A stretch of 64,000 bases of DNA, from NCBI RefSeq assembly GCF_026191185.1, contig NZ_JAPHOV010000001.1, positions 370,001 to 434,000 on the forward strand, given 5' to 3'. The stretch comes from Legionella sp. PATHC032. Lineage in GTDB: Bacteria; Pseudomonadota; Gammaproteobacteria; Legionellales; Legionellaceae. The notes below the pieces were generated by a model that did no database searches, was not told where the DNA came from, and was given only the letters and a program-made list of their open reading frames with translations. Made by a program: the position numbers and the translations under genes. Positions 34,921 through 43,960 of the stretch are shown piece by piece; position 1 is the stretch's first letter, and each line of letters begins with the position of its first letter.

Positions 34921-35816
34921 TGAGGTTCTTATTTGTTGATCGCATTGTACAATTATCCCCAGGAGAGTGGATTAAAGGGATAAAGCATGTCACAAGAGAT
35001 GATGCTTATTTAACCACAGACGATCAAGGAAGGTTTTGTTTTATGCCTTCTTTGATTGGAGAAACATTGGGGCAATTAGCAGCATGGAATGTGATGCAGC
35101 ATAATCATTTTACTTCAAGGCCAGTCGCTGGCGTAGTGTCAAGTGCTCGATTGTATAGACCTGCTTACGTCGGTGAAACGATATTGCTTGAATCAAATAT
35201 TGATGCACTGGATGAAAAAGCAGTTCAATATCATAGCATTGCTAAAATAGGGAATGACATTATTTTTTCTATAGATGGAGCGTTAGGTCCCATGCTGCCT
35301 ATGACTGAATTTATTAGTACAGAGGTCATTAGACAGCAATTTGCAGAGATATACCGACCAGGTGATTGGTCTTCCGTTATAGCCCTGAGTTCGCCTGTTT
35401 TAAAAGAGGAAAATTACTCTGATTGTGGAATTATTAATTCTTCCATGCAATTTGACAGAATCCTTGCCAGTGAACCGGGCATAAGCTTGCTTGCTGAAAA
35501 AAAGATAACTCGTTCAGCATCTTATTTCCCAGATCATTTTCCTAACAAGCCTGTACTACCGATGACAGTACTTCTCGAATGTAAATTGAATCTGGCAAAA
35601 GAGTTTATAACTAGATCAAGGTATGATAGAGCTTATCGAATTTGCGAATTACGCAAAATTAAAATGAATGAATTTGTTCATCCCGGGGATGTCGTAGTTT
35701 GCCATGTTAAAGTTAAACAACAAACGGATGATGAATTAATATTGTCTTATAGGTGTGAGGTTGATGGCAAGCGGGTATGTGTTGTCGACATAGTGCTTAT
35801 TCCCAAAGGTAAATGA
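34920..35816 (+). CDS. Double-hotdog 3-hydroxyacyl-ACP dehydratase (FabZXL-like)
   Basis: A 298-residue protein whose C-terminal half (from about 175) is FabZ-like: SYFPDHFPNKPVLPMTVLLE holds H206 and E220, the usual catalytic spacing. The N-terminal half (about 1-140) looks like a second hotdog with GETLGQL but has FMPS where the catalytic histidine motif would be. FabZ proteins are normally single domains of about 150 residues. It dehydrates hydroxyacyl chains carried on the special acyl carrier protein. ATG 34920 overlaps the upstream stop; an open frame further upstream lies inside acpXL. Confidence 0.75.
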   Translation: MRFLFVDRIVQLSPGEWIKGIKHVTRDDAYLTTDDQGRFCFMPSLIGETLGQLAAWNVMQHNHFTSRPVAGVVSSARLYRPAYVGETILLESNIDALDEKAVQYHSIAKIGNDIIFSIDGALGPMLPMTEFISTEVIRQQFAEIYRPGDWSSVIALSSPVLKEENYSDCGIINSSMQFDRILASEPGISLLAEKKITRSASYFPDHFPNKPVLPMTVLLECKLNLAKEFITRSRYDRAYRICELRKIKMNEFVHPGDVVVCHVKVKQQTDDELILSYRCEVDGKRVCVVDIVLIPKGK

Positions 35817-35820
35817 GGTT

Positions 35821-37113
35821 ATGAAACGACGAGTTGCTATTACAGGTCTAGGGGTTGTTTCGCCTCTAGGAAATGATGTATCCACCACCTGGAAGAATTT
35901 GATTGCCGGGTATTCTGGTATAGATAGTATCAAGCAGTTTGATGCCAGTGCTTTTCCTACTACTATCGCCGCTGAAGTAAAGAATTTTTCACCTGATACG
36001 TCTATTTCGGGAAAACATACTCGATTTATCATGTCTTTTACGCATTTTGCTTTGGAAGCCGCACGCCAGGCTTTTGAAGATGCTTCTATATTTCCTACCA
36101 AGCAGACATCGGATCGATGGGGAATAGTAACAGGCAGTGGAATGATGACGGCTGAGTTCGAGTATTTAATGCGGTTTCAACAAACTTGTGCTGCAGGCGG
36201 AGAAATAGAGTGGGGAAAGCTGCAATCCAATAGCAGGGATTTTTATAATTTGATTGATTTTGGTAAAACCACTTCAAACTCTGGTCTTTCCTTATTAATA
36301 CAACAATATGGGATTACTGGTTATGCCTCTTCTGTCCATACAGCCTGTGCTTCAGGAGGCCAAGCCTTGGGATTGGCGATGCAGGTGATTCGTCGAGGTG
36401 AGGCAGATTTTATGTTGGCAGGTGGATTTGATTCCATGATTAATCCTTTGGGTTTATCCAGCTTTTGTCTTTTGGGTGCTTTATCAACTTATAATGAGAC
36501 TCCGCAAACAGCAAGTCGCCCCTTTGATGCGACACGCAATGGTTTTGTCCTGGGGGAAGGGGCTGCCTTTTTGATCCTTGAAGAATGGAATAAAGCAAAA
36601 ACACGTGGGGCAAAAATCTATGCTGAACTGGCAGGAGAGGGAAATTCTTTGAGCTCCTACCGAATAACTGATTCACATCCCAATGGTGATGGTGCTATTC
36701 AAGCGATTAACCGTGCGTTGGAGGATGCGGGAGTTCAACCACGAGATGTAGATTATATTAATGCGCATGGCACATCAACTAAAATGAATGATTTAAGTGA
36801 AACGAATGCAATCAAAGTTGTTTTTGGGGACAGAACCGCCAATTTACCTGTTAGCTCTACCAAGAGTCAAACAGGACATTTAATCGCAGCAGCTGGCGCA
36901 CTCGAGGCAGTGTTGTCAGTTAAATCCATAGAACAGGCGCAAATCCCTAAAACAGCGAATTTAAAAACGCCTGATCCGGAATGTGATTTGGATTATGTTG
37001 TTGATGGCCCACGTGAAAAATCTTTAGGGGTAGTCCTATCTAATTCATTTGGTTTTGGAGGTTCTAATAGCTGCTTATTATTTAAGCATCCAGAGTTCGA
37101 GGAGGCAAAATAA
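35821..37113 (+). CDS. fabF: Beta-ketoacyl-ACP synthase II (FabF-like, complete catalytic triad)
   Basis: A 430-residue ketosynthase of the KAS II type. The catalytic residues C176 (HTACASGG), H316 (NAHGTST) and H353 (SQTGHLIAAAGA) are all present. It would condense malonyl units onto the growing chain. It begins 4 nt after the dehydratase stop and directly abuts the second ketosynthase. It corresponds in position to rhizobial fabF2XL. Confidence 0.85.
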   Translation: MKRRVAITGLGVVSPLGNDVSTTWKNLIAGYSGIDSIKQFDASAFPTTIAAEVKNFSPDTSISGKHTRFIMSFTHFALEAARQAFEDASIFPTKQTSDRWGIVTGSGMMTAEFEYLMRFQQTCAAGGEIEWGKLQSNSRDFYNLIDFGKTTSNSGLSLLIQQYGITGYASSVHTACASGGQALGLAMQVIRRGEADFMLAGGFDSMINPLGLSSFCLLGALSTYNETPQTASRPFDATRNGFVLGEGAAFLILEEWNKAKTRGAKIYAELAGEGNSLSSYRITDSHPNGDGAIQAINRALEDAGVQPRDVDYINAHGTSTKMNDLSETNAIKVVFGDRTANLPVSSTKSQTGHLIAAAGALEAVLSVKSIEQAQIPKTANLKTPDPECDLDYVVDGPREKSLGVVLSNSFGFGGSNSCLLFKHPEFEEAK

Positions 37114-38388
37114 ATGAGTCAGGCGAATAGAGTATTTATTACGGGTCGCAGTGCTCTAACTGCCTCTGGTGCAACTGCTGATGAAACTTGGAATGCGATC
37201 ATTTCAGGCCAGTGTGGAATAGCTGAAATTCAGTTTTGGGAATTATCTCAATGGTCGCATCGATTGGGGGGGGAGATAAAGGATTTTCAACCATCCAAGA
37301 TGCTTCCTGATAGAAAATTAATAAAAGTTATTTCCCGTCAGGATATAATGGGAATCAATGCGGCAGTGCAAGCTGTTGAGCATAGTAAAATGATTGCTTA
37401 CAGAGATAGCTTGGCAGATGTTGACTCATTTAATGAACAAACCGCTATTTATGTTGGTTCTCCAGGGAATAAATATTTTCAACAATATGACTTTATACCT
37501 TTGTTGGCTAAAACCCATGGAGATATGCGTAGCTTCGCAAATCAGTTGTTTGATGAAGTGCATCCTATGTGGTTATTGAGGATTTTACCTAATAATGTGC
37601 TTGCCTATACAGGTATTACCTATGGCTTTAAAGGTCCAAATCACAATGTAACAAATCATGCTGTAGGTGGTACACAAGCCATTTTAGAAGCGTATCATGC
37701 CATACGTAGCGGGCAGGCAGAGCGCGCGGTTGTGGTTGCCTATGATATAGGCACAGAACCTCAGGGCTTATTTTATTATGAAAAATTGGGCGTGGTGAGT
37801 AATCGTCATTTAAAACCTTTTGATAAAGAGCATGACGGTACCATTCTTGCTGAAGGTGCAGCTGCCCTTGTATTGGAAAGTGAAGCCAGTGTGAAGTCCA
37901 GAGCTGCGACTTGTTATGGAGAGATAGTTGGTGGTTTATCCGCTACTGAAGCAACAGGATTATTTTCTATTGAAGCAGATGGGAAACATTTGGCTTCATT
38001 GATGGGGAAGACATTAAGCGCATCAGGAATAAACTATGGGGAAATAGGGTTAATAGTAACCCATGGAAATGGAAATAGTAAATCAGATGACAGTGAAGCG
38101 CAGGCCATCACTTCAGTATTCAAAGAAGAAGTTCCTGCGACTGCTTTTAAATGGTCCATGGGGCATACTTTATGTGCCTCTGGAGTATTGGATGCGGTAT
38201 TAACTACATATGCCCTTGAAACCAAATGTGTGCCAGGGATCGCTAATTTTCAACAAATTGCCCCGACGTGTGAAGGTTTATCGGTAAGTTGTGAGCATAG
38301 AGAGATAACATCTAATTCCTATGCCATGATGATCAACCGAGGATTTGCCAGTATGAATGTATGTTTGGTGATCAAAGCTTGTGAATAA
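37114..38388 (+). CDS. Ketosynthase-like protein lacking the active-site cysteine
   Basis: A 424-residue KAS-fold protein. The nucleophile motif reads VTNHAVGGTQ, so alanine (A183) stands where the cysteine should be. Both histidine motifs survive in altered form (THGNGN; WSMGHTLCASG). The frame is whole and conserved around the pocket, so this is not a decayed gene. By analogy with ketosynthase/chain-length-factor pairs, it may form a heterodimer with the preceding enzyme and set chain length; a decarboxylating role is another option. The start codon is immediately after the previous stop. Confidence 0.75.
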   Translation: MSQANRVFITGRSALTASGATADETWNAIISGQCGIAEIQFWELSQWSHRLGGEIKDFQPSKMLPDRKLIKVISRQDIMGINAAVQAVEHSKMIAYRDSLADVDSFNEQTAIYVGSPGNKYFQQYDFIPLLAKTHGDMRSFANQLFDEVHPMWLLRILPNNVLAYTGITYGFKGPNHNVTNHAVGGTQAILEAYHAIRSGQAERAVVVAYDIGTEPQGLFYYEKLGVVSNRHLKPFDKEHDGTILAEGAAALVLESEASVKSRAATCYGEIVGGLSATEATGLFSIEADGKHLASLMGKTLSASGINYGEIGLIVTHGNGNSKSDDSEAQAITSVFKEEVPATAFKWSMGHTLCASGVLDAVLTTYALETKCVPGIANFQQIAPTCEGLSVSCEHREITSNSYAMMINRGFASMNVCLVIKACE

Positions 38389-39226
38389 TTTAGCTCAACA
38401 GATAGAAGCATTATCCATTACGCTGGCGGGGCGTTTTATTTATCGGTTTTTACCATACAGGCGGCGATTGATTTTTTCCAATATTAGTCAAGTTTATAAT
38501 GATCAACTGAATGAATCTCAAAAAAAACGCTTGGCAAAAGCTTATTACTCACACCTTGCAAAATCTTTAAAAGAAGCCCTGCAACTAAGATTCATGAGTG
38601 AAAAAAAATTACGGGCTCAGGTTGAAGTGATCGGCCATGAAAAAATGCTGGCTGTTGTGGCACAGAAGAAAGGAGTGTTAGTCGTTACCGGTCACTTTGG
38701 AAATTGGGAATTTGCGCCGTTGGGAGGGGTACTAAACTTCAAGGAATTCAAAGGCCAATTTCATTTTATCAGGCGTACCTTGCGATTTAAGTTCATAGAA
38801 CGCATTATGTTCAAAAACTATTATCAAGCTGGCCTAAATGTTATTCCTAAAAAAAACTCTCTGGAGCAGGTTTGTGTTGCGTTGGAACAAAATCATGCCG
38901 TAATCTTCGTATTGGATCAGCATGCATCTCTGGTGAACAGAGATGGGATAGCGGTAGAGTTTTTTGGCAAAAAAGCGGGTACCTACAGAAGTTTGGCGAC
39001 GATATCTCGTCATACAGGAATTCCAGTTATACCTGCAGCCAGCTACAGATTACCCAACGGGAAGCATGTTTTGGAGTTTCATGATCCCATTCCCTGGAAA
39101 GATTATGAAACTACGCAAGAATCTTTATACCGAAATACCTTGGCGTATAATCAGGCTTTAGAAAAGATTATTCTGGCACATCCGGAGCAGTGGAACTGGA
39201 TGCACAAGCGCTGGAAACTTTCTTAA
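38381..39226 (+). CDS. lpxXL: LpxL/HtrB-family lipid A acyltransferase (LpxXL-like)
   Basis: A 281-residue lysophospholipid-acyltransferase-fold protein. The catalytic HX4E motif is HFGNWE (H105-E110), with later blocks VFVLDQHAS and GIPVIPAA. Family members attach secondary acyl chains to lipid A at the inner membrane. At the end of this cluster it most likely transfers the very long chain from the special carrier protein, as LpxXL does in rhizobia. GTG 38381 overlaps the preceding gene by 8 nt. The specific donor is inferred from context. Confidence 0.8.
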   Translation: MNNLAQQIEALSITLAGRFIYRFLPYRRRLIFSNISQVYNDQLNESQKKRLAKAYYSHLAKSLKEALQLRFMSEKKLRAQVEVIGHEKMLAVVAQKKGVLVVTGHFGNWEFAPLGGVLNFKEFKGQFHFIRRTLRFKFIERIMFKNYYQAGLNVIPKKNSLEQVCVALEQNHAVIFVLDQHASLVNRDGIAVEFFGKKAGTYRSLATISRHTGIPVIPAASYRLPNGKHVLEFHDPIPWKDYETTQESLYRNTLAYNQALEKIILAHPEQWNWMHKRWKLS

Positions 39227-39359
39227 ATGAATAGGCCGTCAGCGGTTCATCTTGATAAAGAATATTTATGAAAAGAGCTCTTGCTTATTAATTATTTATT
39301 ACAGCAGGAGGATGTTTATATGTTGTAATGACTTCTTATAGAAAGGTAATATCAAATCT

Positions 39360-39665
39360 TTATGTTTTATTTTTTCGTTCATCTCTTAATCGTTTGAGCA
39401 CCAAAAATAATTTATTCGTTTCGTCTTCCTTTGTGAAATGGAGGACTATGTTGTTGTCTTCAGCACGAATCAATTCATAGCAAAGTTCTATAATGAAGTT
39501 ATGAATTTGTAATTTAACCACTCCCTCTTTAGGAATATTAGTTTTCTGCTTAAGTACTAAAGCACCATTGGAAGAAATTTCAATAATCTCAATTGGATTA
39601 CTGTCTAAGCTGGCATTCATTTCACCATGATTTTTTAGCCGAAAATATTTCCGTCTTTCGTCCAT
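39360..39665 (-). CDS. PilZ-domain protein
   Basis: A 101-residue single-domain protein. RRKYFR near the N-terminus corresponds to the RxxxR of PilZ, followed by EISSNGALV, which resembles the (D/N)xSxxG motif with the first acidic or amide residue replaced by glutamate. PilZ domains bind c-di-GMP. The nearby GGDEF protein (48603-49673) could supply the ligand, but the two genes are not linked in an operon. The 133-nt gap before the acyltransferase shows only a weak inverted repeat. Confidence 0.7.
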   Translation of the reverse strand: MDERRKYFRLKNHGEMNASLDSNPIEIIEISSNGALVLKQKTNIPKEGVVKLQIHNFIIELCYELIRAEDNNIVLHFTKEDETNKLFLVLKRLRDERKNKT

Positions 39666-39828
39666 TGTTTAGCCATAAATAAAGTATGCTTTTTAATTTT
39701 AGGTCTATTATTCCTGATAGGTCAACCTGATGAGCGTGTAAAAAACTTCAGAGACTCTAATAAGGCTCAAAGTAGATGCACAGGGTAGATGAAACAATCC
39801 GGCTGTAGATACGCAGCCGGAGGATTAA

Positions 39829-42519
39829 TCAAGGTGAAATCATTGTTGATGTCGATTGGGGAGCAGGTTTATGATTTGGATAAATAGCGGACATGATGTT
39901 GTTGCTAAAAAATACTCCCAAGTTGCCTAATGTGCTTTTTAAGCTGGTAGCTAACTCAGTTGCTGTATCCAGGATAGTTGTGCCTGGAGTTTGATTTGAA
40001 GAAACAGATTCATTCTTAAACGGATTTTGTTCAGGTAAAGTATGAGTAAACTCTTTACTGATAGCGCTGAAATGAGTAGAGTCCTCATTGAATTCCTTAA
40101 GTAAAGATTCAACCTCATTACGAGCTCCTTTCATTAATAGCATTTCTAATAAACGAAAACGATTCGCGATTAAAAGTTGTTGATTTTTTAAAAGCCAGGC
40201 ATCCAATGTTAAGTCGCTTTTGCTTTCTAATAACAGATAATGGAATAAGCGATGAAGCTTTTGGCGAATTTTAAGCTCGTTCTTTGGATTGGGTTGTAAT
40301 GAAAATATATTTAATGCTTCGATTAATTCATTAAGTTTTTGTTGAGTATAACCTGATTTTATATCATCGAGGATAATCGACAGATTTGTTTCAAGTTTGG
40401 TAGTGAAATATTTTCTTTGTTGAAGAAGATGAGGGGCTTCTTTTTCACTTTGCTTTATTGGAGTGTCCATTGTTGCAACAAAGGTAGGTGGATTTGGGGA
40501 AAAAAATCCAGTCCAGCCATAATACCAACATCGTTTCAATCGTGTAATCAATTGAGCGATAAATCCAGTATTTTCACCAAAACTTAACTCGATTTTTGCC
40601 TCAGTTAAAGCTTGAGTTGCTATACTGATAATTTCCTTATGCTTATTTGGATTTAATTTTTTTAGCGCTCCCTCACATAAATCAATAATTCTGGTATAGC
40701 TATCTTCACTTGCTTGTGCCCCAAAATGCTGGATAGTTTTTTTAGCATCATAGACAAATAACGAGAAACTAATTTGCTCATCATGTAATTCAGGGTAGTT
40801 TAGAAACGCCATAAATATAGCTTCTCTAACAGAAGCTGGGATATCGCTTAAAGACATGAGAACAATTAAATGATATATCGAACGCCGATGCATTTCAGTG
40901 CATCCTTCTTGAACATAGTAACTTAAATAATCATTAATGAGCTTGGAAAGTGCTTGTTTGTCGCCTTTGTAATGCATTAAAAAATAATCTATCGATTTAA
41001 CCGTTCTCTTGCTTTTTATTAATTTATTAACTAAAGAATGTTCAGGTATATCATTGGTCGGTGCCATTACAGAAGTTTCGCTAATTTTGATGCCACAGAA
41101 GATGCTGCTTAAAAAACTTTTTTCTTGTGATTTAGTTGGAATTTTGGGAGCTAACTGGACTAGTTGAGTCATGCTCGTGATGTTTATGCGAGAATCATTA
41201 TAAAATAAGCTTGAATCACCGGATTGTGCTGATGCCCGCAAGTAGTAATTGGTCAGATAGGCGATTTTATTATTTAGCTCTTTAAATTCTTCCAGATTAT
41301 TTAAACAAATAAGGAGTTGCATCGCTTGAGGTGAGAATTGATAATTACGGTTTAATAATTTATAAACCAATAACTTGATGTAAGTGACATACGCGTCATG
41401 ATGTTGACCATAGAGATAGCGTTGAATAGCGGAAATTAGTCGTTTCTCTTCATTTTGGTTGATCAAAATAGGATGGGTTGGATCAAATAGCTCGAGATGT
41501 TCAACCATATTCATAATAATGGCTTCCTTTTTTGTGGAATCCATTTTATTGAGTTCGTCTACAACATGAACATCTACCAAATTCATCAAATGGGCTAAAA
41601 TAAAATGGGCATTTGGTCTGGATGAGTAATGATTTAGCCAATAAGCAATCATATCAGGCTTTGGATATTTAAGTAGTATTTTTTCAACCTGTTTTTCTGA
41701 CAATTGATGAAAATGAGGGATAGAGCAGAGTAAAGTAACACATGCTTCAGGTTGTAGAAATTCTATTTGCGCCACAGTCAAACATTTCAGGTTTAATTGG
41801 TGAACCAGGGCATTAAGCCGAGGTGGTGAGTGAAATTCACTTTGGCTTAAATGGGCTAGAAATGATTTTTCTTTTAAATTGTCCAAGTACTCTTTTTTGC
41901 TTAAGAGACAGGTAATTAATAATGATTTAATTTGGCTATCCTGTGCTAAAGCAATTAATTCCAGTATTTGTTGGTAGCTAAATTTATTAGCGTTTAACGC
42001 ATAGATAAAATCGAGCTGACTTTCTTTACTATTGTTGATACTGGCTAAATAATCCTTATTTAAGATGGCTATTTTTAATAAATCAAAATTTAATAGTTCA
42101 TTTCTTTTCATATGATTCTCCAGCCAGCTCCACGAGCCGAGTTTAATAATATCAGGTAAAGTCGTTTGATCCGGTGCAACTATAAGACAATGATCACAAA
42201 GCCAATTCATTTGTGAGGTAGTGAAATTTTCATGCTGAATCAATATCTTTTTGATGGTGTAGGGGAGCAGCTTTTGCTCGACAATATGTTTCAACAGGAG
42301 GACTATCTCTGTGGAGGATTGAAGTTGATCAGGGTTTAATTGACAGAGCCATTTTATAAATACTTCAGTTTTAATAAGTGGATCATTAAGTGATAAAAAT
42401 GATTCCAGAGCCTGCTTCCAGGAAAGAGTTTGATTTGGAGATGGTTCGTTTAAATCTGCGATAAGTAATAAGCTGGTGAGAATATCATTTTCTGAGACAG
42501 GTTTATCAAAATCAACCAC
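39829..42519 (-). CDS. Large helical protein of unknown function, possible Dot/Icm effector
   Basis: An 896-residue protein I do not recognise. It is rich in Leu, Lys, Asn and Glu and predicted mainly helical; the first 400 residues have a rhythm of short helices suggestive of a solenoid without a clear repeat motif. There is no signal peptide or clear membrane helix. The last 25 residues (ending KPAPQSTSTMISP) are poor in hydrophobics and rich in Ser/Thr, as is often seen in Dot/Icm substrates. Start is GTG 42519 with AAGGAGG 5 nt upstream. I vaguely recall that lpg0364/lpg0365 were listed as effectors but cannot match the tags to this gene. Confidence 0.6.
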   Translation of the reverse strand: MVDFDKPVSENDILTSLLLIADLNEPSPNQTLSWKQALESFLSLNDPLIKTEVFIKWLCQLNPDQLQSSTEIVLLLKHIVEQKLLPYTIKKILIQHENFTTSQMNWLCDHCLIVAPDQTTLPDIIKLGSWSWLENHMKRNELLNFDLLKIAILNKDYLASINNSKESQLDFIYALNANKFSYQQILELIALAQDSQIKSLLITCLLSKKEYLDNLKEKSFLAHLSQSEFHSPPRLNALVHQLNLKCLTVAQIEFLQPEACVTLLCSIPHFHQLSEKQVEKILLKYPKPDMIAYWLNHYSSRPNAHFILAHLMNLVDVHVVDELNKMDSTKKEAIIMNMVEHLELFDPTHPILINQNEEKRLISAIQRYLYGQHHDAYVTYIKLLVYKLLNRNYQFSPQAMQLLICLNNLEEFKELNNKIAYLTNYYLRASAQSGDSSLFYNDSRINITSMTQLVQLAPKIPTKSQEKSFLSSIFCGIKISETSVMAPTNDIPEHSLVNKLIKSKRTVKSIDYFLMHYKGDKQALSKLINDYLSYYVQEGCTEMHRRSIYHLIVLMSLSDIPASVREAIFMAFLNYPELHDEQISFSLFVYDAKKTIQHFGAQASEDSYTRIIDLCEGALKKLNPNKHKEIISIATQALTEAKIELSFGENTGFIAQLITRLKRCWYYGWTGFFSPNPPTFVATMDTPIKQSEKEAPHLLQQRKYFTTKLETNLSIILDDIKSGYTQQKLNELIEALNIFSLQPNPKNELKIRQKLHRLFHYLLLESKSDLTLDAWLLKNQQLLIANRFRLLEMLLMKGARNEVESLLKEFNEDSTHFSAISKEFTHTLPEQNPFKNESVSSNQTPGTTILDTATELATSLKSTLGNLGVFFSNNIMSAIYPNHKPAPQSTSTMISP

Positions 42520-42629
42520 TTGATCCTCCTTGACCGAAATGTCAAAACCACTCTATCAACCTTAATACCCATTTCGTTCATGTTAAGCCAGGGAATATAA
42601 TATTCACAACTTCTCCCGATGGAATTTTT

Positions 42630-42756
42630 ACAGGACTTACGCAACCCTCCAATTTCTTCGTTAAAAACTGATTTTTAATTCGGTCATTTAGTTTATCTAA
42701 ACTCCCTCATTAAAAACATTTTTTGCCTTGACCTTGGCGTTTTTCGTAAGTCCTGT
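42630..42756. mobile_element. MITE-like element with 12-bp terminal inverted repeats
   Basis: ACAGGACTTACG (42630-42641) and CGTAAGTCCTGT (42745-42756) are perfect inverted repeats at the ends of a 127-bp AT-rich segment without an open frame. It fills most of the 312-nt gap between dapF and the 896-residue protein. An inner palindrome AGTTTA-TC-TAAACT is also present. This structure suits a miniature transposable element, but no target-site duplication could be fixed. Confidence 0.5.
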
Positions 42757-42831
42757 TTTACACTTGTGGATTAATTCAGAATAACTGTTTGAAAAAAAAA
42801 TTCAATACTTGTTTTAATTTTGTGAATTTTG

Positions 42832-43665
42832 TTATGAAAGTAATGTGCCCTCATACACAAAAGCAGCAGGTCCCGTTAATATAATGGGAGCAGTGCGACA
42901 AGGCCATTGGATAAACAAATCTCCTCCTGGCAAATGAACAGTGATTTTATCTGATAAATTGTAAAATAAATGTGCTATCGCTGCTGCAGCAACCGCACCA
43001 CTACCACAAGCAATCGTTTCTCCACAACCCCTTTCGTAGACGCGTAAATTGATTTTTTCATGATTAATAATTTGCATAAATCCAACGTTGACTTGCTCTG
43101 GGAATTGTGGGTGAAGACTAATCTGTTGTCCCAAACTGCTTACAGGGGCTGTTTCTACATCTTTCACCAACAATACAGCATGTGGGTTACCTACACTTAT
43201 CGCATGAAGATTAACTGTATTGCCGTTATTTAATTCAAGTAAATATTCTGGGGATTGGCTATCAGCAAGAAAAGGAATTTCACCTGGGGCTAGTTTAGGA
43301 ACACCCATGTTGACACTCACGCTGTTATCCTCATTGATGATTAAATCCATGAGCGTGGTTTTAGTTGCGACTGTTAATTTATTTTTTGCTGTCAAACCAT
43401 AATACCTGGCAAAAAGGGCTATGCATCGCGCTCCATTACCACATTGTCCTACCTCTTGCCCATCGGCGTTAAAGATTCGATAACTAAAATCAATTCCTTC
43501 GGTTTGACTGGGTTCTATTAGTAAGCATTGGTCAAACCCAATACCGGTATGGCGATTGGCTAGTTTTTGTATTTGCTCAGTAGTGAATTGAATAGATTGA
43601 TTCACTCCATTCAGTACAATGAAATCATTGCCTAAACCATGCATTTTGGTAAATTTTATTCCCAT
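42832..43665 (-). CDS. dapF: Diaminopimelate epimerase
   Basis: DapF, 277 residues, converts LL- to meso-diaminopimelate for lysine and peptidoglycan. The N-terminus KFTKMHGLGNDFIVLN and the two catalytic cysteine motifs GQCGNGARC and GCGETIACGSGAVA are intact. It lies 9 nt behind lptM, an order also found in E. coli (yifL-dapF). Confidence 0.97.
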   Translation of the reverse strand: MGIKFTKMHGLGNDFIVLNGVNQSIQFTTEQIQKLANRHTGIGFDQCLLIEPSQTEGIDFSYRIFNADGQEVGQCGNGARCIALFARYYGLTAKNKLTVATKTTLMDLIINEDNSVSVNMGVPKLAPGEIPFLADSQSPEYLLELNNGNTVNLHAISVGNPHAVLLVKDVETAPVSSLGQQISLHPQFPEQVNVGFMQIINHEKINLRVYERGCGETIACGSGAVAAAAIAHLFYNLSDKITVHLPGGDLFIQWPCRTAPIILTGPAAFVYEGTLLS

Positions 43666-43674
43666 AGGATATCT

Positions 43675-43803
43675 CTATTGATTGGCTGTTGCCTTCTTTT
43701 CTTGCTCAGGCAAATACAAAGGTCCTTTTTGCCCACAAGCTGACAAACATAAAGAAGCCAAGGTGACAGTAATGGACAATAATGCGAAATAAATGTATCT
43801 CAT
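43675..43803 (-). CDS. lptM: LptM (YifL) small lipoprotein
   Basis: A 42-residue lipoprotein, easily missed because of its length. It has a signal peptide with lipobox LSAC (C23 lipidated) followed at once by GQKGPLYLPEQ, matching the CGxKGPLYxP signature of E. coli YifL, now called LptM, which helps LptD mature in the outer membrane. The linkage to dapF is conserved. Start ATG 43803 follows a GTACCTC region with no strong ribosome-binding site. Confidence 0.88.
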   Translation of the reverse strand: MRYIYFALLSITVTLASLCLSACGQKGPLYLPEQEKKATANQ

Positions 43804-43960
43804 GAGGTACTATTATTGAGTTAAATTTTAATTATATGAGATTTGCTTTGAAACTCAATGATTCATTCTTCTTAGTTTATTTTATGCGGGAATATTTTAG
43901 GCTCAGTCAAAATGGGCTGAGAGCTTATTCTGTATTTCGCGTCTTTAAGTGAAGTCATTC

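Noticed and set aside
33678..39226. Interpreting the fatty acid cluster as an aryl polyene or type II polyketide locus
   Set aside because: There is no ammonia lyase, methyltransferase, thioesterase or MMPL exporter, and the order with an LpxL acyltransferase fits the lipid A long-chain locus better.
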